Part shown: positions 1-7,948 of the stretch, piece by piece
How the letters are laid out: each line of letters begins with the position of its first letter
How positions within the stretch are numbered: position 1 is the stretch's first letter
Source of the DNA: Planctomycetota bacterium
GTDB lineage: Bacteria > Planctomycetota > Phycisphaerae > UBA1845 > UTPLA1
Reading direction: 5' to 3'
Length of the DNA: 64,000 nucleotides
Assembly (NCBI GenBank): GCA_015654675.1
Contig: JAATGM010000011.1
Location: 1-64,000, forward strand
Notes under the pieces: model-generated
What the model saw: the letters and a program-made list of their open reading frames with translations, nothing else
Told to the model about the DNA's origin: nothing
Databases searched by the model: none
Position numbers and translations under genes: made by a program

Positions 1-889
1 CCGACGGCGGGCCGGAATCGAACGGCGTGGTCGTCGCCAGCGCAAGCTCGATCAGGGCCTCGTCGCAGCAGTGATAAGCATGCACCGTGTCGAGATCGGC
101 GCGGCCCAAGCCGGGCGGCACGTCTCCCCGGACGTCCTGTACGCCGCCATTGCCATGCGACATTGTAAATGTCGGCGCCGCGTCCGAGAACTTCGTGACC
201 GTCCGTCCCCATTGCTTAGCCTTTTTGCGAATCTCGGCGCTTTGCGATGTTGTTAGTTGGGTGGTCGTCTCCGTCAAAGTCTCATTCATCAGGTTATTTG
301 GATCGTTCACATGTCCGAACGGATCAGACATCATCGTCGTCGGCTGCGTTGCGACAACCATCTGTGTCGAAAGCGTCAGCGCATGCCCCATCTCGTGTGC
401 CACGACTGTTCCCGTTTCCTGTGACGTCGGAAGGTTCTTGATAATGACAGTCCGTCGATGATGAACTCCGGTTCCTACGGTTTGCAGGTCTCCTCCGTCG
501 GGCACGTTGACAAACGTGAACTTGATCCCCTTTTGCTTGCCGACGACAGTATCCAGTTCCTGCCCGCCGGCGTTTCGCACCTGGGTGTCTTCCTGAGTGG
601 TCAGACTCGCGTTTCCGTCCGCGTTTCCGGCGCTGACCGGCGCGCTGGTTGGATTCGAATTTACCTTCTTGACGTGAACTCGGATTCCCGCCTGTTTGAG
701 AATCTTGTTCGCTTCCTCGACGGCATCCAGCGCCTCCTGGGTTGTCACCACCGGCATGGTTGTCGGGCTGGTCGTGCTCATGATATTGATCACGCCCTCC
801 AGCTCGATGTATTCAGTGCTGTCGGCACCTGCCGCGCCTACATAGGCGGCTACCCCGACGAACATCGCGATCAGGAGGATTGCTTTCAT
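1..889 (-). CDS. Secreted metzincin-like zinc metallopeptidase (3' end cut by window edge)
   Basis: Reading frame open to the left window edge; 296 codons are visible from an ATG at 889 preceded by GGGAG eight bases upstream. Residues 1-22 form a signal peptide, so the product is exported. HEMGH at residues 165-169 supplies two zinc ligands and the general base. The usual metzincin third ligand six residues after the second His is Thr here; His193 is a possible replacement. A downstream Asn-Leu-Met (199-201) followed by a Leu-Thr...Gln...Ile-Arg stretch resembles the Met-turn region of matrixin-like planctomycete proteins. Residues 36-50 and 80-98 are Ser/Thr/Pro-rich linkers. The substrate cannot be told, and the C-terminus lies outside the window. 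Confidence 0.7.
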   Translation of the reverse strand, partial: MKAILLIAMFVGVAAYVGAAGADSTEYIELEGVINIMSTTSPTTMPVVTTQEALDAVEEANKILKQAGIRVHVKKVNSNPTSAPVSAGNADGNASLTTQEDTQVRNAGGQELDTVVGKQKGIKFTFVNVPDGGDLQTVGTGVHHRRTVIIKNLPTSQETGTVVAHEMGHALTLSTQMVVATQPTTMMSDPFGHVNDPNNLMNETLTETTTQLTTSQSAEIRKKAKQWGRTVTKFSDAAPTFTMSHGNGGVQDVRGDVPPGLGRADLDTVHAYHCCDEALIELALATTTPFDSGPPS

Positions 890-1610
890 GCGATTCTCCC
901 GCCCGCGGGCGCGCAGGGCTCAGCGTTGTTCGTCATGGCAATTCCCTTTCTTTCAACTTGAGCCGCTTTGGAGACATGCCCCGGTGAGCAAACCCGAACG
1001 ACCGCGGCGGCCACTCATTCTTCACAACAGCGTACCAAAAGGAGGAATGCAATGTGTGATTTATTATCGCGAATGTAGGGTAATCCCTCATGCTCTATTA
1101 AGGGGATAACCTCTCTACCCCGATGCCCCGTCCATGTCATGCTTGAGCTCAGCCCCGACCTGTCGCGTCCGCTCGCCGGCTTACTCCGGCATGTCCGATG
1201 TCGTGCTCAGGAAGTTCTTTAATCGACACGAAATTCCGACGCCTGCCGTCGGATAGTGGGCGAGGCAATCCGTAGCATGAACCCCGGCTCGTCCACTGCT
1301 GCCACCTGCATCCGACAGCTCTCCAGTCGATCAAATTCCAGTAAGCCTTGCGCACCGCCATTGCGGCGGACGGGCTCATAGTACCGACTATCGGTGGGTG
1401 GCGCGCCGAAAGGGGTCATTCAAGATTGCTTCGGACGCCGGACCGAAATGACGAAGTGAGCCAGGCCGCACGGGGGGTGTGTGGGGTTCGCGCGTTACTG
1501 GTTGAGTGGGGGCGCCTGCTTTAGACGGTCGTCACCTGCCCGGCGGGGGACCGCCGGGTTTGCCCGGCATGCGCGCGGGCGGTGCGGATGGTTGCGGAGT
1601 TGGGTGGCGT
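890..1610. other. Long intergenic region with no convincing gene
   Basis: About 720 bases between the metallopeptidase start and a hairpin repeat. An AT-rich patch at 1055-1110 holds GATAAT on the minus strand (1063-1068), a possible -10 for the metallopeptidase but without a good -35. On the plus strand a strong AAGGAGGA (1038-1046) precedes an ATG at 1052 that opens an 8-codon frame, which could be a leader peptide or chance. Minus-strand frames at 1149-1419 show no ribosome site and no family resemblance. Confidence 0.4.
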
Positions 1611-1661
1611 GGTGCGTGCGGAGCACGCACCCTACTGCGCTGCGTTCTACTGCGCTGCGTT
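1611..1661. repeat. REP-like hairpin plus 15-bp tandem repeat
   Basis: GGTGCGTG (1611-1618) pairs perfectly with CACGCACC (1624-1631) around a five-base CGGAG loop. It is followed directly by two exact copies of a 15-base unit beginning CTACTGCG (1632-1646 and 1647-1661). The last bases overlap the stop codon of the small minus-strand gene. The structure resembles dispersed extragenic palindromes, but no second copy was noticed in this window. Confidence 0.6.
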
Positions 1662-1887
1662 AGTGGACTGGGGTGTTTAGCTGGCACTCGATTCGGGTTA
1701 GTTCGTTGCCTAGCTCGACCATTGCCAGGTGCTTTTGCAGGTTGGCCAAGCGGTCGTCTACGCCTTCGGCGGCTTCTATGACGATGTTGGCTATGGATTG
1801 AAGGATGCCGGTGGCCTGCGGCGCGGGCAGGCGGGCGGCGCGGTCGTGGAGCATCTCTTTCTCTTCGGTTAGCAGTCTCGTATCCAT
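1660..1887 (-). CDS. Small helical protein of unknown function
   Basis: 75 residues, starting at an ATG eight bases after GGGGGAA, a good ribosome site. The sequence is rich in Leu, Ala, Glu and Arg with heptad-like spacing and no membrane segment or Cys, so a soluble alpha-helical protein, perhaps a helical hairpin or dimer, is likely. I do not recognise the family. It is divergent from the WecA/TagO-like gene, with 173 bases between the two starts that may hold promoters for both. The regular codon use and ribosome site make it more than a chance frame. Confidence 0.55.
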   Translation of the reverse strand: MDTRLLTEEKEMLHDRAARLPAPQATGILQSIANIVIEAAEGVDDRLANLQKHLAMVELGNELTRIECQLNTPVH

Positions 1888-2060
1888 CTGGCTTCCCCCG
1901 AACTGACCCGATTCAGACCTGGAACCGGGAGGAATGTCGAATACACGACGCCGGTTGTCAAGAATGGCCGGTGGGGGCGCGGGAATGATCGCGGGCGGGT
2001 GGTCCGGAAACGGGGCGGGGGCGTGGCCAATCGGGCGTTGTTCGCTACACTCTCGCGGCG

Positions 2061-3158
2061 ATGCCCTGGGAACTGGCAGTATTGTGCGTGTTGGCGGCGG
2101 CGGCGATCAGCGCGGCGACGACGGTGGTCGTCGGGCGCGGGGCGCGGCGGCGCGGGTTTGTGGACCGGCCGGGGGGGCATAAGGGGCATCAGGGCGAGAT
2201 AGCGCTGGGGGGCGGGATCGCGATCGTGGCGGCGGTGGTGCTGCCGATTCTGGGCGTTTTGATCGCGGCTCAGCTCTGGTTCCGGCGGGACTTGAGCGGG
2301 CTGCCGGGGCTGGTGCAGACGCATCTGGGTGGCGTGATCTCGAAGTCGCGCGAGGGGACGGGGATTATCGGTGGGGCGATCGTGCTGCACATTCTCGGGC
2401 TGGTGGATGATATTCGGCCGTTGCGGGCTGGGATCAAGTTCGTCGTTCAGTTTTTCGTCGCGGGGGTTTTGGCGGTTGTATTTGATCTGCGCGTTTTGTC
2501 GCATCTGGGGTATGCGGTGTCGATTGGCGTCACCGTGCTTTGGATCGTGACGATCGTGAACGCGTTTAACTTTCTCGACAATATGGATGGGCTGTCGGCG
2601 GGGGTGGGGATTATCGTCGCGGCGGTGTATGCGGGAGTCGCGGCGCGGGCTGGCCAGGTGTTTGTGCCGGCGTGCTGTTTGCTGTTGGTGGGAGCGCTGG
2701 CGGGGTTTTTGCCGTTCAATTTTCAGCCGGCGTCGGTGTTTCTGGGAGACGCGGGAAGCACGGTGGTTGGGTATCTGATCGCGGTGTTTACGATTTTGAC
2801 GACGTTTTACAATCCGGCGCATGGGCAGCAGCCGATCGGAGTGGTTGCGCCGCTGATTGTGCTGGCCGTGCCGCTGTATGACACGGCGAGCGTGATTTTG
2901 CGGCGATGGCGGGCGGGGCGGCCGATCTGGGTGGGGGATCGACATCATTATTCGCATCGGCTGGTGCGGGGCGGGATGACGGTGCGGCGGGCGGTGGCGG
3001 CGATCTGGCTGGCGACGCTGGCGACGGCGCTACCGGCGGTGATGCTGCCGACGGCGACTTGGGCGGAGGGGGTCGGGGTGCTGGCGGAGACGGTGACGGT
3101 GGTGGCGCTCATTGCTGTGCTGGAGGGTTCGGGCGGCGATGACGACGCGAAGCGGTGA
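2061..3158 (+). CDS. WecA/TagO-type undecaprenyl-phosphate sugar-1-phosphate transferase
   Basis: 365 residues with about ten membrane segments, a normal length for the family. These integral membrane enzymes move a HexNAc-1-phosphate from its UDP form to undecaprenyl phosphate on the cytoplasmic face and so start O-antigen, teichoic acid or capsule synthesis. Family motifs are present in order: a Lys/His-Gly-Gly loop near residues 37-52, Val-Asp-Asp near 118, NFLDNMDGL near 170, LGDAGS near 229, and GDRHHYSHRL near 293 as the sugar-recognition loop. That His-rich loop separates WecA/TagO from MraY. The gene overlaps the next one (O-antigen ligase-like) by 20 bases, so they are likely co-translated. 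The exact sugar is unknown. Confidence 0.85.
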   Translation: MPWELAVLCVLAAAAISAATTVVVGRGARRRGFVDRPGGHKGHQGEIALGGGIAIVAAVVLPILGVLIAAQLWFRRDLSGLPGLVQTHLGGVISKSREGTGIIGGAIVLHILGLVDDIRPLRAGIKFVVQFFVAGVLAVVFDLRVLSHLGYAVSIGVTVLWIVTIVNAFNFLDNMDGLSAGVGIIVAAVYAGVAARAGQVFVPACCLLLVGALAGFLPFNFQPASVFLGDAGSTVVGYLIAVFTILTTFYNPAHGQQPIGVVAPLIVLAVPLYDTASVILRRWRAGRPIWVGDRHHYSHRLVRGGMTVRRAVAAIWLATLATALPAVMLPTATWAEGVGVLAETVTVVALIAVLEGSGGDDDAKR

Positions 3159-5433
3159 GAGCGGGCGGCGGGGCGGGGAGATGAGACCGGCCGGCGGGGG
3201 GCCGGATCGGGCGGGGCGGATCGCGTTTGCGTTGTTGCTGTTTACGCTGGCGCTGCGGCCGTGTCTGCCGGAGACGGTGAGCTTTGAATCGCCGAGTTGG
3301 ACGCGGAATCTGGATGTTCCGGCCGGGCCGATGCCGGCGACGACGCTGGTGCTGAGCGGGGTGGTTTTTCTGGCGCTGGGGCTGGCGGTTGCGGCGCGAG
3401 TGCGGCGCGGGCTGCCGGTAGTGACGAGCTGGGTCGGGGTGGTTGGCGGCGGGCTGCTGCTGGTTGCGGCGGCGTTGTCGGCGTGGCATGCGGGGCAGAA
3501 GCATCTGGCGGTGGCGGGGGCGATCAGTTTTCTGGGGTGCGTGGCGACGCTGCCGGCGCTGGCGATGGTGTTGACGACGCCGGCGCGGGTGCGGCTGACG
3601 GCGTGCGTGATGCTGGCGACGGGGGCGGTGGTCGCGGCGCGGTGCGTTTATCAGATTGCGTTCGATTTTCCGGATACGCGGGCGTACTTCCAGGAGCACC
3701 GGGGGGAGTATGAGGCGATGGCGGGGGAGGAGGGGCGTGGGCGGTTTTTTGATTTTGAGAAGCGGCTGGAGTCGGACAGTGCGACGGGGTATTTCGCGCA
3801 TTCGAATGTTGCGGCGAGTTATTTGATTCTGGTGGTGATGGTGGGGCTGGGGGTGGTGATTGATGGTTTGCGGCGCGGGTGGACGGCTGGGGTGGTTGCT
3901 CCGGTTGCGATATCGATCGTTGCCGTGATTGCGCTTTATTTCTGTCGGAGCAAAGGGGGCGGGGCGGCGCTTTTGTTGGCGCTGGTAGTGTGCGGATGTG
4001 GAGTGCGGTTCGGGGACTGGTTTTCGCGGCGCCCGCGACGAGGGTTGATTGCGTTTTGGGTTGCGGCGGCGGTTGCGGTGGCGGGCGTTGTCGGCATGGG
4101 GTTGAGTCGCGGGGGACTGCCGAGTCGTTCGATGTTGTATCGATGGCAGTATTGGCGCGGGGCGGCGGGGGTTGTGCTTGATCAAGGGTGGCTTGGGGTC
4201 GGGTCGGATAGTTTCGGGCGATTTTTCACGCGGTTCAAGCCGGTTGAATGTCCGGAAGAAGTGTCTGATCCGCATAGTTGGATCGTGCGGCTGGGTGTGG
4301 AGTGGGGGGCGCTGGGGCTGAGCGGATTTTTGGCGGTGTTGGTTGGGGCTTCGGTGCGGATGGCGCGGGCGCGGGCGGCGGAATTTGATCGAGCGGGGGC
4401 GAGCGAGCCGGTGGTGGCGTGGATTGGGATTGTTGGGGCGGGGATGTTTGCGGCGTGGTGGGGGATTTATTCGGATGGGTCGCTGGGGTTTCTGCTGTTG
4501 CAGTTGTTGATGCCGTTTTTTGTGTGGTTCGCGGCGGCGGGACTGGGGTCGATCGAGCCGGGGTTTCTGGAACAGTATCGGGGCGATGCGGCGGATGCGA
4601 TGTTGCCGGCGCTGATTGGCGGGGCGATCGGGTTTTTGGCGCATACTGCAATTGATCTGGGGATGTTTGCGCCGGGGGCGGCGTGTTCGTTTTTTGCGGT
4701 GATCGCGATGGCGATTGCGGTGCGCGGCGGGGCGATGCAGGCGGCGGGACGCGGGCGGCCGAGGGCGGCGGATGGGGTGTTGGCGGCGACGGCGTTGGCG
4801 GGGCTTGGGTATTTGTTCTTTCTGGTGCGGCCGGCTTCGATCTGTGCGGAGAATCTTAGTAAGGCGCGGCGGTTGAGCGGGCCGACGACTTGGGAGGCGT
4901 TTGTCCGGTCGCCGCAGTTTGGGGCTTATGCCGCGGCGGCGGAGGCAGATCGGGCGGATGGGACGGCGGCGGATGAACTGGTGCCGTTGCTTTTGCGGCG
5001 GGCTGCGTCGGCGGAACAGGTGGATTTCGCGCTGAGCTGGGTGGGGCAGTTGCGGCGGCGCGATCCGTTTGATGCCGGGGTGGAACGGCATGCGGCGGCG
5101 GCGTACGCGATTCGCTCTGGGTTTTCGCACGACCCAGCGGACTTGCGGCACGCGGTGGAGGCGATGCGCGGGGCGGTGAAGGCGTATCCGGCGTCGCCTG
5201 CGGCGCGGCTGTTGCTTGCGGATCTATTGATTCGGCTGGATGGAGCGCAGCCGGCGCGCGAGACGGCTGAGGCGGCGGCGGCGGAGTTGGAGGCGGCGCT
5301 GGCGCTGGACGAGCAACAGATTTACATTTCGAAGCCGCATCGGCTTTCGGAGGAGCGGCGGGCTTCGATTGCGGCGGAGATCGCGCGGTTGCGGGCCGGT
5401 CAGCCGATTTCGGCGGCGACCAGGTCTTCGTAG
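3139..5433 (+). CDS. O-antigen ligase/polymerase-like membrane protein with helical C-terminal tail
   Basis: 764 residues from the ATG at 3139, which follows GGAGGG (3122-3127); an ATG at 3181 is an alternative. About twelve to fourteen membrane helices fill residues 15-570. A periplasmic loop with FAHSN near residue 222 and a DPHSW...E.G..G stretch near 377-395 match the Wzy_C/O-antigen ligase pattern, where a conserved His takes part in transfer of the lipid-linked glycan. The last 190 residues are soluble, Ala-rich and TPR-like. Its overlap with the WecA/TagO-like gene suggests a shared surface-polysaccharide job. Its 3' end overlaps the convergent lysA gene by 34 bases. Ligase and polymerase cannot be told apart from sequence. 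Confidence 0.75.
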   Translation: MTTRSGESGRRGGEMRPAGGGPDRAGRIAFALLLFTLALRPCLPETVSFESPSWTRNLDVPAGPMPATTLVLSGVVFLALGLAVAARVRRGLPVVTSWVGVVGGGLLLVAAALSAWHAGQKHLAVAGAISFLGCVATLPALAMVLTTPARVRLTACVMLATGAVVAARCVYQIAFDFPDTRAYFQEHRGEYEAMAGEEGRGRFFDFEKRLESDSATGYFAHSNVAASYLILVVMVGLGVVIDGLRRGWTAGVVAPVAISIVAVIALYFCRSKGGGAALLLALVVCGCGVRFGDWFSRRPRRGLIAFWVAAAVAVAGVVGMGLSRGGLPSRSMLYRWQYWRGAAGVVLDQGWLGVGSDSFGRFFTRFKPVECPEEVSDPHSWIVRLGVEWGALGLSGFLAVLVGASVRMARARAAEFDRAGASEPVVAWIGIVGAGMFAAWWGIYSDGSLGFLLLQLLMPFFVWFAAAGLGSIEPGFLEQYRGDAADAMLPALIGGAIGFLAHTAIDLGMFAPGAACSFFAVIAMAIAVRGGAMQAAGRGRPRAADGVLAATALAGLGYLFFLVRPASICAENLSKARRLSGPTTWEAFVRSPQFGAYAAAAEADRADGTAADELVPLLLRRAASAEQVDFALSWVGQLRRRDPFDAGVERHAAAAYAIRSGFSHDPADLRHAVEAMRGAVKAYPASPAARLLLADLLIRLDGAQPARETAEAAAAELEAALALDEQQIYISKPHRLSEERRASIAAEIARLRAGQPISAATRSS

Positions 5434-6680
5434 GTTTCGCGGCGGCGGATTGCGCGGAAAGTGTCGCCTTCCACCAGCACTTCGGCGGCGCGGGGGCGGG
5501 AGTTGTAGTTACTCGACATGGTCATGCCGTAGGCGCCGGCCGTGAAGACGGCGACGAGGTCGCCGCGCTGGACGGGTGGGAGCTTGCGGGCTCGGCCGAG
5601 GAAGTCGCCCGTTTCGCAGACGGGGCCGACGATGTCCATTTCGATTGTGCCGGGGATGGAGTCGGACTCGCCGCGCGGATTGGGGACGAATTGGGGGCCG
5701 GGCTCGGCGGGCCAGATGAAGTGGTGGGCATCGTAGAGGGCGGGGCGGACGAGGTCGTTCATGCCGGCGTCGACGATGGCGAAGCGGCGCGTGCCGGACT
5801 GCTTGGTGTAGAGGACGCGAGTGAGGAGGACGCCGGCGTTGGCGGCGATGGAGCGGCCGGGTTCGAGGATGATTTTCAGTCCCTGGTTGGCGAGGAGGGG
5901 GACGATTGCGGCGGCGTAGGTTGCGGCGTCAGGGGCTTCGGAGCCGCGGTAGTGGGCGCCGAAGCCGCCGCCGAGGTCGAAGGTGTCGAGCTGGAAGCCG
6001 GCGGCGCGGAGGGTGGTGAGGAGTTCGAGGGAGCGACGGACGGCGGCGATGTAGGGTTCGACGGTGTTGACGGGCGAACCGATGTGGACGTGCAGGCCGC
6101 AGAGCTTGACGTATTTGTCGCGGCCGAACTGGTCGAAGACTGCGCGGGCCATTTCGAGGTCGACGCCGAACTTGGTTTCCTTCTTGCCGGTGGTGGTGTG
6201 TTTGTGGGTGATGGGGTCGACGTCGGGGTTGATGCGGAGGGCGGCGCGGATGGTGGCATTGCGGGAGGCGGCGATGCGGATGAGGTTTTCGAGCTCGGCG
6301 GGGGATTCGATGTTGAAGAGACCGATGGCGGCGTTGATGGCGGCGTTGATTTCGGCGTCCGTTTTTCCGACGCCGGCAAAGACGATTTTTTGCGGGTCGG
6401 CGTTGGACTGCATGGCGCGGAAAAGTTCGCCACCGGAGACGACGTCGAAGCCGGAACCGCGTTCGGCGAGCAGGCGGCAGAGATTTATGTTGGCGCAGCT
6501 TTTGATGGAGAAGCAGATCGTTGGAGAGAGCGGGGCGAAGGCGGCGGCGAAGCGGTCATAGTGGGCGAGGAGCGTTGCGCGAGAATAGATGAAAGTCGGG
6601 GTGCCGGATTTTTCGGCGATCTGGCGGATGGGGATGCGCTCGCAGTGCAGGCGGCCGTCGTGATAGATGAAGTCGTCCAT
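5400..6680 (-). CDS. lysA: Diaminopimelate decarboxylase
   Basis: 426 residues, the usual length. This PLP enzyme removes CO2 from meso-diaminopimelate to give L-lysine. The PLP-binding Lys is residue 60 in FSIKSC, the phosphate-binding GGGFGAHY lies near residue 233, and EPGRS near 280 completes the fold-III barrel. The ATG at 6680 sits seven bases after AAGGA; longer frames upstream lack a ribosome site and family similarity. Cys and Asp residues of the second subunit's active site appear in the VCETGDF stretch near 370. The gene stands alone on this strand, so it is probably a single transcription unit. Its stop lies 34 bases inside the convergent polysaccharide gene. Confidence 0.93.
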   Translation of the reverse strand: MDDFIYHDGRLHCERIPIRQIAEKSGTPTFIYSRATLLAHYDRFAAAFAPLSPTICFSIKSCANINLCRLLAERGSGFDVVSGGELFRAMQSNADPQKIVFAGVGKTDAEINAAINAAIGLFNIESPAELENLIRIAASRNATIRAALRINPDVDPITHKHTTTGKKETKFGVDLEMARAVFDQFGRDKYVKLCGLHVHIGSPVNTVEPYIAAVRRSLELLTTLRAAGFQLDTFDLGGGFGAHYRGSEAPDAATYAAAIVPLLANQGLKIILEPGRSIAANAGVLLTRVLYTKQSGTRRFAIVDAGMNDLVRPALYDAHHFIWPAEPGPQFVPNPRGESDSIPGTIEMDIVGPVCETGDFLGRARKLPPVQRGDLVAVFTAGAYGMTMSSNYNSRPRAAEVLVEGDTFRAIRRRETYEDLVAAEIG

Positions 6681-6931
6681 GGATCGATCCTTCGCTATGG
6701 GATGGCGATAATTCGCCGGGTCCGAACGCGCCAGAATGGGGAGCGGGGCGGATTCGGTCAATGGTTCGAGTTGGATCAAGCTCAGGGGGGATTGGATCGA
6801 TAGTGAGGGGGGCGCGATCAGGGACGACCGGCCAAAACTTATTGGGACCACGGAGGATGCGGGAAATTGCGATTTCTTTGAAGGTCTGTATTTGCCTTCG
6901 AAATCGGCAATCTTAAGTTGAGTGTGGTTGT
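6681..6931. other. Divergent intergenic region between lysA and the pilin cluster
   Basis: 251 bases with no coding frame of merit. The half nearest lysA probably holds its promoter. The right half becomes AT-rich (6836-6960) and should contain the promoter of the first pilin gene, but no -35/-10 pair with proper spacing stood out. Confidence 0.4.
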
Positions 6932-6947
6932 GATTGCTTCGGCAATC
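6932..6947 (+). promoter_or_regulatory. Pilin leader hairpin, copy 1 (GATTGC-TTCG-GCAATC)
   Basis: Perfect 6-bp inverted repeat closing a TTCG tetraloop, ending 35 bases before the start of the first pilin gene. The same GATTGC-N4-GCAATC arrangement precedes the other two pilin genes, each time with a different tetraloop, so the stem is what is conserved. It could be an RNA hairpin in the 5' leader or a protein operator. Confidence 0.6.
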
Positions 6948-6982
6948 TGGATAAAGAAGTCCCGATCATTGGGGGATTGCAA

Positions 6983-7162
6983 ATGTCGAACTTTCTGAAT
7001 CGCGTCAAATCGTTCCTGAAGAGTGAAGACGGCCCGACAGCGACGGAATACGCCGTCATGTTGGCGCTGATTATCATCGTGGCGCTGGGCGCGATTACCG
7101 CCCTCGGCTCGAAGGTCTCGACGACCTTCAGCAACGTCACGACGGCTCTGCCGACCGGCTGA
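6983..7162 (+). CDS. Flp/Fap-type pilin, copy 1
   Basis: 59 residues. Flp pilins are the subunits of tight-adherence (Tad) pili, cut by a TadV-type prepilin peptidase and assembled at the inner membrane. A basic leader ends in Gly17; cleavage before Pro18 would put Glu22 at +5 and Tyr23 at +6, the classic Flp Glu-Tyr pair. One hydrophobic helix (residues 24-42) follows, with a short polar tail. The ATG at 6983 follows GGGGGA. It differs slightly from the next two copies (IIIVALG core, NVTTALPTG tail) and is the most divergent of the three. No Tad secretion genes lie in this window. Confidence 0.9.
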   Translation: MSNFLNRVKSFLKSEDGPTATEYAVMLALIIIVALGAITALGSKVSTTFSNVTTALPTG

Positions 7163-7188
7163 TGCCCGTCTGACAGACTGACTTGCTC

Positions 7189-7240
7189 GGAGGCCCGCGC
7201 CAACCAATGCCGGCGCGGGCCTCCGCAATTTTGGGTTTTA
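7189..7240 (+). terminator. Terminator after pilin 1
   Basis: Perfect 13-bp stem (7189-7201 with 7212-7224) starting GGAGGCCC, ten-base loop, then AATTTTGGGTTTT. Intrinsic terminator that isolates pilin 1 from pilin 2. Confidence 0.88.
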
Positions 7241-7304
7241 TTCCATTTAGAATTCCTTCCGCCGACGTGGCGAATGGCCTTCCTGAATCGTACCCTTCGG
7301 GCAT

Positions 7305-7322
7305 GGATTGCTTGCGCAATCC
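7305..7322 (+). promoter_or_regulatory. Pilin leader hairpin, copy 2 (GATTGC-TTGC-GCAATC)
   Basis: Seven-bp inverted repeat GGATTGC/GCAATCC closing TTGC, ending about 25 bases before the pilin 2 start codon and just upstream of its GGAGGGG ribosome site. Confidence 0.6.
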
Positions 7323-7346
7323 ACAGGGGTAACGGAGGGGATTCCC

Positions 7347-7526
7347 ATGTCGAAGTTCATAGGACAAATCAGACGATTCCTCGCGAGCGAGGACGGCCCG
7401 ACCGCGACCGAGTATGCGGTGATGCTGGCGCTGATCATTGTGGTGGCGCTGGGCGCGATCACGGCCCTGGGCTCGAAGGTTTCGACGACCTTCAGCAACA
7501 TCAACACGGCGTTGCCGACGGGTTGA
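7347..7526 (+). CDS. Flp/Fap-type pilin, copy 2
   Basis: 59 residues; from residue 12 (LASEDG) onward nearly identical to copy 3. Cleavage is expected after Gly17, leaving Pro at +1 and Glu at +5, then a single hydrophobic helix and a polar tail ending ALPTG. The ATG at 7347 follows GGAGGGG by six bases; longer in-frame starts upstream have no ribosome site and would add a leader unlike the family. The gene is its own transcription unit, with a hairpin upstream and a terminator downstream. The high DNA identity with copy 3 points to recent duplication or gene conversion. Confidence 0.92.
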   Translation: MSKFIGQIRRFLASEDGPTATEYAVMLALIIVVALGAITALGSKVSTTFSNINTALPTG

Positions 7527-7550
7527 TGAGGGGCTGAGCAGATTCAAAGG

Positions 7551-7597
7551 GCGGAGGCCCGTGCCGGAGTGAATCGGCGCGGGCCTCCGCCGCTTTT
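7551..7597 (+). terminator. Terminator after pilin 2
   Basis: 15-bp stem (7551-7565 with 7576-7590) with one G-U pair, ten-base loop, then CGCTTTT. Closely related in sequence to the terminator of pilin 1, which supports tandem duplication of the whole unit. Confidence 0.85.
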
Positions 7598-7667
7598 ACA
7601 GGCGGCGAAATTAATTCTCATAACTTTTCGGGATTTCTGAGAATTGAATCATAGGGTTTGCTGAAGA

Positions 7668-7683
7668 GATTGCCGACGCAATC
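7668..7683 (+). promoter_or_regulatory. Pilin leader hairpin, copy 3 (GATTGC-CGAC-GCAATC)
   Basis: Six-bp inverted repeat closing CGAC, 25 bases before the pilin 3 start codon, at the same distance as copy 2. The stem is unchanged while the loop differs from both other copies. Confidence 0.6.
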
Positions 7684-7708
7684 CAGTCAACTAACCGGAG
7701 GGTCTTCC

Positions 7709-7888
7709 ATGACCAACCTGATTCGTCAAGCAAAACGTTTCCTTGCGAGTGAAGACGGCCCGACCGCAACCGAGTACGCGGTCATGCTGGCGCTGATCAT
7801 CGTGGTGGCGCTGGGGGCGATCACGGCCCTGGGCTCGAAGGTTTCGACAACCTTCAGCAACATCAGCACGGCGTTGCCGACGGGCTAA
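7709..7888 (+). CDS. Flp/Fap-type pilin, copy 3
   Basis: 59 residues with the same architecture as copy 2: basic leader to Gly17, Pro at +1, Glu-Tyr at +5/+6, one membrane helix, polar ALPTG tail. Only the leader peptide and a couple of tail residues differ (NISTALPTG against NINTALPTG). The ATG at 7709 follows GGAGGG by six bases. Three copies with separate signals could give high or staged pilin output, or mixed-subunit fibres; the sequence does not tell which. Confidence 0.92.
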   Translation: MTNLIRQAKRFLASEDGPTATEYAVMLALIIVVALGAITALGSKVSTTFSNISTALPTG

Positions 7889-7910
7889 TTCGGCCTGGCC
7901 GAGCAATACT

Positions 7911-7948
7911 CGGGCCCGCATCGCAATGCGATGCGGGCCCGCTCTTTT
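7911..7948 (+). terminator. Terminator after pilin 3
   Basis: Perfect 13-bp stem (7912-7924 with 7928-7940) beginning GGGCCCGCA, AAT loop, then CTCTTTTTC. Unrelated in sequence to the first two terminators. It may also shield lepA, which converges from the right. Confidence 0.88.

Noticed and set aside
1149-1419. Minus-strand frames of 66 and 76 residues in the long intergenic region.
   Set aside because: No ribosome site, no recognisable family and mutually overlapping frames; best seen as chance.
3109-5151. Long antisense frame opposite the O-antigen ligase-like gene.
   Set aside because: Arg/Pro/His-rich composition is the usual mirror of a high-GC membrane gene; the plus frame has all family motifs.
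6901-6983. Sigma-54-like GG...GC spacing upstream of pilin 1.
   Set aside because: The GG and GC are only eight bases apart rather than ten, and the TTGC half is part of the hairpin.
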